Source of the DNA: Bolinopsis microptera
Taxonomy: Eukaryota > Ctenophora > Tentaculata > Lobata > Bolinopsidae
Length of the DNA stretch: 64,000 nt
Direction of reading: 5' to 3'
Assembly: GCF_026151205.1 (NCBI RefSeq)
Contig: NC_087074.1
Coordinates: forward strand, 5,268,001-5,332,000
Each line of letters begins with the position of its first letter. Within the stretch, counting starts at the first letter, position 1. Shown here piece by piece: positions 33,401 to 38,202 of the stretch. The notes below the pieces were generated by a model. It did no database searches. It was not told where the DNA came from and was given only the letters and a program-made list of their open reading frames with translations. A program made the position numbers and the translations under genes.

Positions 33401-34835
33401 TGTTCTGCAGAATCTAGGGGGAGTGGTTTTAGTGGATAGAAAACATTATATAATTTTATTAATATAAAGTGTGGTGCGTGTAATCTAGATATTCCGTACT
33501 AATTACATTGGATCTACATTCAACCAAGAAAGAATCCATTTTTGGAAATCAAGTTTAAATCGAAAAGATCCTTCCCCACATCCAGAAACACGCCATCTTG
33601 CCAGGCATTCTGGGAGGACATTTTTTTTGGGAGGAAAAACCGGGAGGAAAAAGAGGAAATTTTTGAGAAGTTACTCCTAAATTTCGAAATATTTTTTTGG
33701 AATAAAGACAAATTAATCGAGGAAATTTTTGAAGAAAATCTTTCGATTGTATAAAAATCAAAGAGGAACATCCTGTCAGTTTTGGAACACAGTGAAATAT
33801 TCTGATTGGAGAATGCAGATTGCTGTTGTGAAGTTACCAAATTTACGTGAGTACTTGATTCTTTTCAATCCCAGTTTATTGCTGTCCTACAAATTTCTTT
33901 AATGCCAAATGTCGTCTAAAACACCCTATTTCGCAAAAATTTTCCGGGGGGCTGCGCCCCCCTGGACCCCGCTGGATCCCTGCTCGTGAATTGGTCCAGT
34001 GTTAAAAATTTGCGAGCGAAACGAGCGGGCCACAGAAAAAAAGGCAAACTTGCGAGCGAAGCGTGCGGGCCACGGAATTTAGAAAAAATCACATCTGGGA
34101 GGAAATATAAAACTTTCTGGATGTGGGGATCTTTCGGAAGAAACAGAACTAACATTTTAAAAACAATTTGATTTCTTGTAGGATATTGCTTATGAACGAA
34201 GATCAAGAGATCAATGCTTGTAAAAATGTAAAGATTAAAAAGAAAATAAGTTTATCAACTGTAAAGTGTAAAAGATAGCAAAAGTCTAGCTGAACAGTCG
34301 AAGAAGGCTTAATAGGGTGGATCCAGATTAAATTTATCAAAAATATTAACATTTTCAACAAATCAAACCAGGAGTCCCCCTCAATAATCACACGAAACAA
34401 TACGGTAATACAAGACGTAAACACGGTATATTTACAAGCTTGTATTTTTTGAGACTGGCCAATCCATCATGGATAACCTAAAATGTATTTGTTGGGAACA
34501 TGGGGCAGGGATAATTCCCTCTTCAAAGTGAAGAAAGTGCTAATAATAACAGAAAATATGATGAATAATAAGTATTGTATGTTTAACACCGTGCAACCTA
34601 ATATTATGTAGATCCATGAAAATAAATCATGATAAAATTACCATAAAAATCATGAACGATTCCCACAACGCCACAAAACTAAAAGTTAAAAAACAAAAAC
34701 ACCTACCCGCTTAAGTTTGTTGAGATAAGAACAGAGATCGGCCCATTCTCTTGGACTTTCAAACTGTTTGAGGACTTTCTCAACTTGGACTGCGTATGAT
34801 TTATATTTAGCGTCTAGCTCGACATCTTCATCCAT
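1..34835 (-). CDS. DOP1: DOP1 (Dopey) family protein, N-terminal ~1,340 codons, 20 exons, C-terminus off the left edge
   Basis: DOP1 is a very large cytosolic protein that associates with endosome/Golgi membranes and works with MON2 in membrane traffic (family knowledge). Exons joined on the minus strand: 34707-34835, 33320-33404, 31678-31824, 31202-31313, 30884-31028, 21670-21799, 21059-21200, 20649-20912, 20325-20534, 7794-7918, 7462-7593, 6947-7215, 5601-5790, 5001-5217, 4553-4770, 4254-4382, 3311-3579, 2918-3033, 683-1159, 1-514. Every junction has GT/AG and the reading phase carries through all 20. Family landmarks: [10 protein letters not shown] near the N-terminus, [45 protein letters not shown], and an armadillo-like helical middle. 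No frameshift or stop was met. Vertebrate DOP1 proteins exceed 2,000 residues, so roughly half is present. Exon edges are inferred and could be off at a few junctions. Confidence 0.93.
683..1159 (-). CDS. DOP1: DOP1 exon 19
   Basis: Encodes [31 protein letters not shown] and [15 protein letters not shown] (family: [24 protein letters not shown]), then a variable acidic linker. Acceptor TTTTGCAG at 1,160-1,161 is the one that keeps phase. Donor TATCAG|GTGATT. Confidence 0.9.
1160..2007. other. DOP1 intron 18 left part, no gene seen
   Basis: Unique AT-rich intron sequence. No coherent ORF, tandem repeat or TIR element was recognised before the E-box cluster at 2,008. Confidence 0.5.
2008..2090 (+). 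promoter_or_regulatory. Compact core promoter with two CACGTG E-boxes
   Basis: Palindromic GGTCACGTGACC at 2,008-2,019 and GTCACGTGATC at 2,032-2,042, a TATA-like TTTAAA at 2,055-2,060, and an initiator-like TCAGTT at about 2,084, which is the expected 30 bp downstream. The ATG of the nested peptide gene follows at 2,099. GTCACGTGAC is the type of site bound by bHLH-ZIP factors (MITF/TFE, USF, MYC families). Sites are seen; function is inferred. Confidence 0.5.
2099..2686 (+). CDS. Nested two-exon secreted peptide precursor (87 aa)
   Basis: Exons 2,099-2,186 and 2,511-2,686 join at phase 1 with donor TTAG|GTGAGT and acceptor CTCCTCAG. The product starts [20 protein letters not shown], a signal-peptide-like hydrophobic N-terminus. 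A short acidic spacer and a prohormone-convertase-like site VKKR come next. The candidate peptide begins with Gln ([10 protein letters not shown]), which can cyclise to pyroglutamate, and runs through RGRLLFGPA to a second dibasic site AKK; the tail is VMKKERV. The cationic Arg-rich core would also fit an antimicrobial peptide. An AATAAA lies at about 2,895-2,901. The gene sits in DOP1 intron 18 on the opposite strand. No named peptide family is recognised. Signal, splice, promoter and poly(A) signals all agree; the neuropeptide identity is inference. Confidence 0.6.
2918..3033 (-). CDS. DOP1: DOP1 exon 18
   Basis: Encodes [20 protein letters not shown], matching the family's KFAVLWHLTRDL. 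Acceptor CCCTTCAG, donor AGCAG|GTTTGA. The intron that follows contains an opposite-strand gene whose 3' untranslated region probably runs up to this exon. Confidence 0.88.
3311..3579 (-). CDS. DOP1: DOP1 exon 17
   Basis: Encodes [29 protein letters not shown], and [18 protein letters not shown]. The last is the strongly conserved QLHNLxPSxxxCEDVI block. Acceptor TTTTTCAG, donor CTCGTG|GTAAGC. Confidence 0.92.
3580..4253. other. DOP1 intron 16, no gene seen
   Basis: Short open frames here have no coding character. Nothing else was recognised. Confidence 0.5.
4254..4382 (-). CDS. DOP1: DOP1 exon 16
   Basis: Encodes [20 protein letters not shown] (family: LPPWLQTLMTCC) then helical [18 protein letters not shown]. 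Donor CGATAG|GTTGGT. Confidence 0.87.
4553..4770 (-). CDS. DOP1: DOP1 exon 15
   Basis: Encodes [20 protein letters not shown] and [19 protein letters not shown], matching the family's AFQxFxxxFV...LLVEFSxFP block. Acceptor CCCCAG, donor AAGATAG|GTAGCG. Confidence 0.87.
5001..5217 (-). CDS. DOP1: DOP1 exon 14 (charged linker)
   Basis: Lys/Glu-rich low-complexity start with a run of Lys codons, then [20 protein letters not shown]. Phase-compatible on both sides. Acceptor CCTACAG, donor CTCTAT|GTAAGG. Not conserved by eye; exon status rests on frame and splice sites. Confidence 0.75.
5601..5790 (-). CDS. DOP1: DOP1 exon 13
   Basis: Encodes [20 protein letters not shown], matching the family's SEIQTQYLPQML. 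The acceptor is read as GATCTCAG at 5,791-5,792, because only this choice keeps phase with exon 12. Donor CTGACA|GTGAGT. Confidence 0.85.
5815..5893. repeat. TTATTA-rich microsatellite in DOP1 intron 12
   Basis: Irregular runs of TTATTAGTATTA and TTATTATATTG next to the exon 13 acceptor. The rest of the intron to 6,590 is AT-rich with no gene seen. Confidence 0.6.
6580..6746. repeat. 7-bp minisatellite (GACTAGT)n with GACTGT variants
   Basis: About 20 tandem copies of the 7-mer TGACTAG, interspersed with 6-bp GACTGT and variant GATTAGT/GAATAGT units, in the intron between DOP1 exons 12 and 13. It contains many SpeI-type ACTAGT palindromes. Confidence 0.85.
6947..7215 (-). CDS. DOP1: DOP1 exon 12 with a DNKE coding repeat
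   Basis: Encodes [20 protein letters not shown] then WLSDQLTS (family: NLLVSSLSTDFLWDYM), then a lineage-specific acidic insert of tandem DNKE tetrapeptides from a 12-bp repeat (about 7,029-7,112). It ends [12 protein letters not shown] with donor TTTT|GTGAGT. Confidence 0.88.
7029..7112 (-). repeat. 12-bp coding repeat (DNKE)n in DOP1 exon 12
   Basis: Tandem near-identical 12-bp units reading GATAACAAGGAG on the coding strand translate to DNKE repeats. The unit length is a multiple of three, so copy-number change stays in frame. Confidence 0.85.
7462..7593 (-). CDS. DOP1: DOP1 exon 11
   Basis: Encodes [20 protein letters not shown] and [14 protein letters not shown]; same helical pattern as the family's LFLEVIRAFYxYC. 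Acceptor TTTTCAG, donor AAAG|GTACGT. Confidence 0.87.
7794..7918 (-). CDS. DOP1: DOP1 exon 10
   Basis: Encodes [20 protein letters not shown] and [16 protein letters not shown], aligning with the family's LQPFRxLxSLLDKPE. The acceptor CTCTTCAG lies at the very edge of the minisatellite, whose repeat unit supplies the pyrimidine tract. Confidence 0.9.
7921..20278. repeat. Giant 23-bp minisatellite (~537 copies) filling DOP1 intron 9
   Basis: Unit on the plus strand: GTGATAAGAGG-AGGACAGTGTTA, with common variants (GAGAACAG, GGGGACAG, GATAACAGG, AGAAGATGACAG, GACGGTG). It runs unbroken from the base after the exon 10 acceptor region to about 45 bp from the exon 9 donor. Distances between rare variant units equal multiples of 23 with a few 20-bp units. 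On the transcribed minus strand each unit reads CACTAAC followed by a pyrimidine run TGTCCTCCTCTT, i.e. a branch-point-like plus polypyrimidine motif without AG. Confidence 0.97.
20325..20534 (-). CDS. DOP1: DOP1 exon 9
   Basis: Encodes an acidic stretch and then [14 protein letters not shown]. It is completed by exon 10 (SQYGRPYMM), equivalent to the family segment FEKYSKxxLVE. Donor TTTTACAG|GTATGT; the 12.4-kb minisatellite intron follows. Confidence 0.85.
20649..20912 (-). CDS. DOP1: DOP1 exon 8 (acidic, divergent insert)
   Basis: Open in the frame set by exons 7 and 9. Composition is acidic and Ser/Pro-rich and not recognisably conserved; this position is a variable loop between the RRDMSLNRR block and the next helical block. 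Acceptor ATTTCAG, donor GACAG|GTGGGT. Confidence 0.8.
21059..21200 (-). CDS. DOP1: DOP1 exon 7
   Basis: Encodes [20 protein letters not shown] and [29 protein letters not shown] is a near-invariant Dopey motif. Its first ~30 bases and acceptor are duplicated 140 bp upstream (copy exon edge at 21,340). Confidence 0.92.
21228..21308. repeat. 8-bp minisatellite (AGGTAACC)n
   Basis: About nine tandem copies of AGGTAACC with a few variants, lying between the two copies of the duplicated exon 7 acceptor region. Confidence 0.85.
21309..21363 (-). repeat. Duplicated 3' splice site and start of DOP1 exon 7
   Basis: A ~55-bp copy of 21,169-21,223 that includes the pyrimidine tract, CAG acceptor and the first ~32 exon bases, with two substitutions noticed. 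It lies 140 bp upstream in transcription, so splicing could use either acceptor. Confidence 0.85.
21568..21693 (-). repeat. 42-bp x3 tandem repeat carrying the exon 6 donor
   Basis: Three 42-bp units, identical except at the exon-side end, each containing exon-6-end sequence and the donor AATA|GTAATT. The exon-proximal unit holds the real exon end at 21,670; two more identical donors lie at 21,628 and 21,586. Confidence 0.85.
21670..21799 (-). CDS. DOP1: DOP1 exon 6
   Basis: Encodes [20 protein letters not shown] and [20 protein letters not shown]. The donor AATA|GTAATT sits in a 42-bp sequence that is present three times in tandem (see the tandem-repeat entry just downstream). Confidence 0.9.
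21800..22284. other. DOP1 intron 5 segment with one end of a pogo/Tc1-like MITE
   Basis: ACAGTAAAACCCCGATTTAC at about 21,845 matches the ends of the two MITEs at 52.06 and 53.09 kb, but no matching right end is visible nearby. The rest is AT-rich with no gene seen. Confidence 0.45.
22289..23421. mobile_element. 1.13-kb foldback MITE with TTAA target duplications
   Basis: Inverted arms 22,289-22,737 and 22,973-23,421 are nearly complementary and separated by a ~235-bp loop. TTAA lies directly outside both ends (22,285-22,288 and 23,422-23,425). Ends carry a G-run then GGTTCACCCTG. TTAA duplication is typical of piggyBac-type transposition. No transposase ORF is present; mirrored open frames in the arms are consequences of the symmetry. 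Confidence 0.8.
23657..23752. repeat. Tandem pair of perfect 16-bp-stem hairpins
   Basis: GGTTATGACACCTGAC, loop TGTCCT, GTCAGGTGTCATAACC occurs at 23,659-23,696 and again at 23,715-23,752, spaced 56 bp. Confidence 0.85.
24068..24183. repeat. 13-bp minisatellite (GCAGCCTAGTAAT)n
   Basis: About nine near-perfect tandem copies in DOP1 intron 5. Confidence 0.9.
24441..24470. repeat. Poly-C run of 30
   Basis: Uninterrupted C homopolymer. Length in the assembly is likely inexact. Confidence 0.9.
24471..25400. other. DOP1 intron 5 segment, no gene seen
   Basis: AT-rich sequence with scattered short open frames lacking coding character. Confidence 0.4.
25410..25775 (+). pseudogene. 3' tail of a LINE reverse-transcriptase ORF (decayed)
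   Basis: Translates in two shifted frames. [19 protein letters not shown] comes first, then after a frameshift [34 protein letters not shown] and [10 protein letters not shown]. This is the characteristic C-terminal end of non-LTR (CR1/jockey-like) reverse transcriptases: a K-L-L-x-x-Y/F-K-x-L-x-x-x-A-P-x-Y-L motif, then the x-x-x-x-W-N-x-L-P box. Frameshift and stops show decay. No endonuclease or catalytic RT part is nearby, as expected for 5' truncation. Confidence 0.7.
26690..26932 (-). mobile_element. Partial copy of a dispersed GCGGCCGC-headed element
   Basis: Read on the minus strand it matches the copies at 35.16 and 48.96 kb: GCGGCCGCTTTTC at the head, then GTGATGGC, TTTACTGTTTATATAA and GCCGAGCGCCGC blocks. 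Only the head part is kept. Confidence 0.65.
27078..27902 (+). CDS. C2H2 zinc-finger protein, 274 aa, nested in DOP1 intron 5
   Basis: Single open exon with ATG at 27,078. An acidic N-terminal region (about residues 1-130: [20 protein letters not shown]) precedes five tandem C2H2 fingers from about residue 135 to 270, linked by (D/G)EKPYKCS linkers. The first His of the last finger is Tyr (IIYYQRTH), so that finger is probably weak. Such proteins usually bind DNA. It runs opposite to DOP1 and shares the acidic leader and the linker/finger style with the gene 1.2 kb downstream, so the two are tandem paralogues. An upstream exon is possible: AATTAACGCAC... runs into the ATG without a clear promoter. 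Confidence 0.8.
   Translation: MENENVSGSKVFNRIKLEEDSKSAELIKIEIKTEEDELSILLETFDCPTFELQLPSMESFIKQFKRDHCTSNVKEILTIPESESEAYFNVDTECGKSSSREEVADESLKYPQYSYNTTLCLVPHQRIHNDEKPYKCSKCSYRGRRKSNLYAHFRIHSGERPYKCSQCPFSTGKKSNLVSHRRTHSGEKPYKCSECPYTSGQNYSLILHQRIHSDEKPYKCSQCPYRARQKSNLNSHQQTHTDEKPYKCSKCSYSAKRKSSIIYYQRTHSQADSF
28043..28585. mobile_element. 543-bp TIR element packed with TGGTATATC hairpins
   Basis: Outer inverted repeat TGAGGGACCACATGCAAAAC at 28,043 is matched in reverse at 28,585. Inside are repeated short inverted pairs of TGGTATATC and GATATACCA, at about 28,151, 28,201, 28,264, 28,357, 28,404 and 28,542, with loops of a few bases and unrelated AT-rich spacers. No ORF was seen. It lies between the two zinc-finger genes. 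Confidence 0.7.
28586..29057. other. Sequence between the two nested zinc-finger genes
   Basis: AT-rich; it probably holds the promoter or 5' untranslated region of the downstream gene. A TTTCAG|GACCAG acceptor-like site at about 29,040 hints at an upstream non-coding exon. Confidence 0.4.
29058..30164 (+). CDS. C2H2 zinc-finger protein, 368 aa, nested in DOP1 intron 5
   Basis: ATG at 29,058. The N-terminal acidic leader ([20 protein letters not shown], residues ~29-48) is closely related to that of the gene at 27,078. Seven C2H2 fingers follow from about residue 150, most of the form C-x2-C-x-YS-x4-KS-x-L-x2-H-x3-H with DEKPYKC linkers. An eighth ([12 protein letters not shown]) is degenerate and cut by the stop. 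Finger 1 is separated from finger 2 by a longer, divergent spacer. Likely a lineage-expanded DNA-binding protein; targets unknown. Confidence 0.82.
   Translation: MNEECVYEPVAVIKDEIKQEENVISSEFIKIEVKTEEDGLLVTSDSFDIPTYYELNFPSEKSFIEQFQHDQSTSTVQEILPSSQIQNIPDSEPYKNVESECEESSRREVTGELPKYPECPFGQENNNSPVPGSNILYDQPYSSTVKLYKCCFCSFSTGQKSQLDPHQWTHLGAKRPDLKTVHPIRKSYQCSQCTYSAPRKSQLTSHQWTHIDEKPHKCNRCYYSTSQKSQLTSHRLAHVDEKPYKCSECSYSARRKSQLISHQWNHTDERPFKCPECSYSTSTKKRLTTHQWTHSDEKPYKCSECFYSASQKSSLVAHKLSHSSNKNPYKCSECSFSSCRKSTLVRHQQIHSDKNDKYCELSYDASQR
30165..30250 (+). pseudogene. Eroded zinc-finger units downstream of the stop
   Basis: In-frame reading past the stop still gives finger-like text (HH-stop-THSG-stop-KSFKCS), so the array was once longer and was truncated by point mutations. 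Confidence 0.55.
30251..30883. other. DOP1 intron 5, 5' part
   Basis: No gene seen. Around 30,570-30,860 there are C-rich and G-rich runs (CCCCCCCACCCCCC) and TE-like text similar in style to the TTAA foldback element, but no matching ends were found. Confidence 0.4.
30884..31028 (-). CDS. DOP1: DOP1 exon 5
   Basis: Encodes [20 protein letters not shown] and [20 protein letters not shown], matching the Dopey_N segment before the GTD loop. Donor AAGAGG|GTCAGT. The following intron is about 9.1 kb and carries two zinc-finger genes and several TIR elements. Confidence 0.9.
31202..31313 (-). CDS. DOP1: DOP1 exon 4
   Basis: Encodes [20 protein letters not shown] and [28 protein letters not shown] is diagnostic for the family. 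Donor GAGGC|GTACGT. Confidence 0.92.
31678..31824 (-). CDS. DOP1: DOP1 exon 3
   Basis: Encodes [20 protein letters not shown] and then [18 protein letters not shown], among the most conserved Dopey_N segments. Acceptor TCCCAG, donor TTCG|GTATGT. Confidence 0.93.
31881..32262. mobile_element. 382-bp TTAA-flanked MITE
   Basis: TTAA at 31,877-31,880 and 32,263-32,266 flank a segment starting GGGGACC and ending in the C-rich GGCCCCC. Internal text has no ORF. Same target preference as the 1.13-kb foldback at 22.3 kb. Confidence 0.55.
32267..33319. other. DOP1 intron 2 remainder, no gene seen
   Basis: AT-rich unique sequence with no recognisable element or ORF with coding character. Confidence 0.45.
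33320..33404 (-). CDS. DOP1: DOP1 exon 2
   Basis: Encodes [20 protein letters not shown] then CLHHALPSG, matching the Dopey_N stretch rich in basic and leucine residues. Acceptor CTGCAG, donor TCGG|GTTTGT; one base is carried to exon 3. Confidence 0.9.
33563..34138. mobile_element. TIR element with GGGGGGCTGCGCCCCCC hairpin
   Basis: AAAGATCC..CCCCACATCCAG near 33,564 is matched in reverse by CTGGATGTGGGGATCTTT at about 34,117-34,134. The interior contains a perfect G6-CTGC-GC6-type hairpin and two related TTGCGAGCGAA..CGGGCCAC blocks. No ORF. Confidence 0.6.
34139..34706. other. DOP1 intron 1, 5' part
   Basis: No gene or repeat recognised. Confidence 0.4.
34707..34835 (-). CDS. DOP1: DOP1 exon 1 (start codon)
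   Basis: Begins [20 protein letters not shown] and contains [10 protein letters not shown], the conserved Dopey N-terminal signature. ATG is at 34833-34835. The donor CGG|GTAGGT ends the exon at phase 0. This is the only Met giving the conserved N-terminus, hence the start choice. Confidence 0.9.
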
Positions 34836-35156
34836 TAATACATGTTACAATTGCACCGCCCTCCCTTTTAGGGTAACAGTGTTACTGTGGTTACAGGCTA
34901 GATTGTTACTATGGTTACAGTGTTACAATGGTTACAGTGTAACGACAGTTACATGCGCGAGTGTGACTTTAGCTAAATGAAAATGTATGTTAATAGATAC
35001 TTGCACAGTTAAACACAATATATTAACGTGCTTCATTGCCAGTAGTAGCAGTAAGTAATACAGCCACATAACAAACTGTTCAGTTCAACGAAATCTATTT
35101 CAAAACTTTTTCATCAAAATATCCTCCCGTGAATTTAGTAGCCATTGGCAACAGTA
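34836..35156. promoter_or_regulatory. Presumed DOP1 5' flank
   Basis: Directly upstream of the DOP1 ATG on the minus strand. It contains a cluster of GGTTACAGTGTTAC-type repeats (about 34,870-34,955). No TATA box was recognised. The promoter role is inferred only from position. Confidence 0.35.
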
Positions 35157-35726
35157 ACAAGAAATGCGGCCGCTTTTTTTTGTGCATGGCCGCTCAATTT
35201 CCCGATCCGTGATGGCGTATTTTATCATTTTCTATACAACCTGGGGACCCCAGTTTTTACTGTTTATAAGTATGCAGATATGGCGAAGTGACAGGCCGAG
35301 CGCCACCAAGTTAATATAATTCCATATTGAATTTGAAAATCGTGTATATTTTTAAAAACCATATGCTTATTGTTTATGCAACCTGACACCCGACACGGAT
35401 GTGTGCAAAATAGTATAAGTAACTCAAAATAATAATAGTATGCTATCAATTAGTGCCTAGTGGGATATGTACATGGTGAAATTAACAATGTACTTGGTCA
35501 GTTCAGCGCCGCGCGCCAACAATTAGCTAATTTGGATTATTCCGCAAAATAACTTTGCGCAGGTAGTCACGTGGGCGATTACAGTGTGTGTAGGCAGGTA
35601 CGGTCGCTCGCACGCTCGCAGGTACGGTCGCAAAGCTACCATATACAAAAAAAAACCTCGTTCGCTAACCCTTGTCCTTGACTCTTTTGTGCCTTCGGCA
35701 CTTTGAGTCATGGATCGGGAAAAAAT
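35157..35726. mobile_element. ~570-bp dispersed element, copy 2 (GCGGCCGC head)
   Basis: Colinear with 48,958-49,525. Both start GAAATGCGGCCGCTTTT, contain TTTCCCGATCC near the head and its complement GGATCGGGAAA at the tail. They share blocks GCCGAGCGCC, GCGCCGCGCGCCAAC and CTCTTTTGTGCCTTCGGCAC. No ORF with coding character. Confidence 0.75.
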
Positions 35727-36690
35727 AATAACATAAATATAATGTAACTACAATATAATATATTCAATCAAAAATTAGCCAAAAACAACAAATCACTATC
35801 AAACAAGCAACAACACCCAGCAACATCTCCTACCCTCCCACAATCTCTGAACACAATAGTAGAATATCAATCCTCTTGATACTTAAAGTAGCATTCCTGA
35901 GTGAACCGCCGCACGAGTAAATGACAAAAGTATTGAATAACACAGTGGAGGTGCGTGTAGTCGTGTATCATTAATCATTATATCTCTATTATATATATTT
36001 ATATATATTGCTGCTCCACACTCAACTTCATGGTTACTACAACTAGTCTCATTGCGATATAGAGGCTATAAAGTATAAACCTTTGTAATTAGTGATATAA
36101 CCCCATTAGCATTAAAGATTAAAACTTGTGAAATGTAAAACTTTTCTTACAAATGGAGGAAATGAAAATGCTAAAACCAATATGAACAGCACTATAAAAC
36201 TACATTAAAAACAGATATTTCATCATCAATAAATCATTAATTAAATACTACAACTTTCTTCATCTAAACAAAGATTTACGAAGCATCTAAAAACGACTAT
36301 AAAAGACTAACAATAAAAATAGCCAGGAGATCCTCTTACAGTCTACGTTACAGGCCCCCTAATTCCAGCATAACAGCTGTACAATCGTAGTTCTATGTGT
36401 TGTTGACAATACACTGTGTTGTATAGATCGCGGGGGCATGTATATTCTATACGTTCTCGTAATGCCACACTTGATGTTCATTTCAGGAGATAATATAATA
36501 ATAATCGTTATTACAAGACATAGAATACACATGACAGTGGTATTTATAATTATTATCAATACTTATTATATTATTATACATTATAATATTATGCTGGTAT
36601 TTTAAAGTTCTAATTATGTGCATGTATGCAAGGCAAGTTGTACAAAAACCAATTAAAATCTTAAAGAGTTGAAGTGATTCAAAGAGTGAA
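35727..36690. other. Intergenic AT-rich DNA between DOP1 and RNF170
   Basis: No gene seen. Contains TATATA and TATTATAATA tracts only. Confidence 0.45.
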
Positions 36691-36743
36691 ATATCCATTA
36701 AAAATAGGGCCTAAAAGTGAAACTAACATATTCAGCCCTTTGT

Positions 36744-36912
36744 TTAGAAAATAAGGCCCCTAATTAGGAAAATAAGGCCCCTAATTAGGAGCTGAAAATA
36801 AGACCCCTAATTAGGAGCTAAAATAAGGCCCCTAATTAGGAAAATAAGGCCCCTAATTAGGGGCTAAAAATAAGGCACCTAATTAGGAGCTGAAAATAAG
36901 GCCCCTAATTAT
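36744..36912. repeat. Minisatellite (AAATAAGGCCCCTAATTAGG)n abutting RNF170
   Basis: About eight tandem units of 20-28 bp with optional AGCTGAA spacers. The last unit overlaps the RNF170 stop codon (TAA of TAATTAGGGGCC on the minus strand). Confidence 0.85.
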
Positions 36913-37651
36913 TCATGCCGCCAGCGTTCAATAGCGGCTGCAAATTCCTATAGGCCACGTACGTTCTGTAAGTATTTGTAACATAAAGTGCGATGATTAC
37001 AATGACAATGATGTCATCAATGACTCCCGCCACACCAAACACTGACTCTGGCAACAGGTCCAGTGGCGCTATAACATAGATAAGAGCTAACGCAAAGTAA
37101 GCGTAAATACGGAATCTCATCAAGAAATCTAACCCACTGTCTGACCACATTCTGCGAATAAGCGTGGGGATATCGTAGATATAGTCCATCCAGGGGCGCG
37201 GCGCGCCACTGAACCTCCTGTTGTAGGACCCTATCTTGTCAAGTAGCTGGGGTCTCTCCTGGTTAACGGTGGTTAACTCCGTCTCGTTAAAGTGAAGGAA
37301 GATGAGAGTTATAGTCTGTCTGCACATGGGACAAGGCATGGGACTCAGCAGCCACTCGCTGTGGTCCCAACAAGCCAACATACACGCCCCGCAGAACACG
37401 TGGCCACAGTTAGTTTGCACGGGGTAGGAGGTGGTGTCCAGGCAGATGGGGCAGGAGTCGGAGTGGGGGCCTTCTGTGGGGTGGAGTTGGGGGTGCTGGG
37501 TGGTGGAGGGGTCACCATGGTGATCTACTTTGGAGGAGGTGATGTAGTAGACTATGGTTAGGGTGAAGAGGATTAGGGCTGTCACCATGGTGACGAATAC
37601 CACCTCGTCACCCACCCCCTCCACATAGGTAGCTTGGTCTGTGGTATCCAT
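36905..37651 (-). CDS. RNF170: RNF170-like RING-type E3 ubiquitin ligase, 248 aa
   Basis: RNF170 is an endoplasmic-reticulum membrane E3 ligase known for ubiquitinating activated IP3 receptors (family knowledge). One N-terminal transmembrane helix lies at about residues 17-37. A C3HC4 RING follows at about 67-113 (CPICLD, NCGHVFCGAC, CPMCRQT), then a conserved stretch RRFSGAPRPWMDYIYDIPTL, and finally a DUF1232 region with two hydrophobic helices at about 180-235 (IYVIAPLDLLPE). Length is close to the usual ~250-260 residues, so the single exon is complete. ATG at 37,651; the stop lies inside a minisatellite. Same strand as the next two genes. Confidence 0.93.
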   Translation of the reverse strand: MDTTDQATYVEGVGDEVVFVTMVTALILFTLTIVYYITSSKVDHHGDPSTTQHPQLHPTEGPHSDSCPICLDTTSYPVQTNCGHVFCGACMLACWDHSEWLLSPMPCPMCRQTITLIFLHFNETELTTVNQERPQLLDKIGSYNRRFSGAPRPWMDYIYDIPTLIRRMWSDSGLDFLMRFRIYAYFALALIYVIAPLDLLPESVFGVAGVIDDIIVIVIIALYVTNTYRTYVAYRNLQPLLNAGGMNN

Positions 37652-38202
37652 TACGCGTACATTTTAACACTACCTGTAAGGGAAGTCAGTCCTGTCAGCA
37701 TTACATTAATTAAGATTATTTTCAAAATTATTGATAATTTTCCAATTTGTGGGCTGAATGAATTGGTTCATAAGTAATGAGTATCTTCAATATGTACAAT
37801 GTGAGATTAATAAAACAAACAAACATGATTATAATAAGTTCAACAAAATTATAAATCATGATTTACTAACGACATAAAATAATATAAATATGATCACTGA
37901 CTTTAAAACTCATGGAGGACACCAATGATCCGACCCAAGGATAAAGAACCTCTAATTAAACTTAAAATAGCTTTTGATAGTATACATTCTGATAGCATTT
38001 ACTTATAATATAAAGGTCTAAAACATAATAAATTAAAGAAAAGGAAACCAGAACCTTCTATAATACGATTCACCATAATAGTTCACAGCATATAAACACA
38101 TTAATAAAACACTATCACTAATTGTAAAAACTGCTAAAATTCTAAAAGCCTACAACATTAAAAGATCCCAAATTAAAATTGAAACTTTCTAAAGTACTAC
38201 AA
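37652..38202. other. RNF170 upstream region
   Basis: AT-rich intergenic DNA; presumed RNF170 promoter and 3' flank of the DUF1295 gene. No motif recognised. Confidence 0.4.

Noticed and set aside
33542-33840. Overlapping ORFs on both strands
   Set aside because: They fall inside a TIR element and have no coding character.
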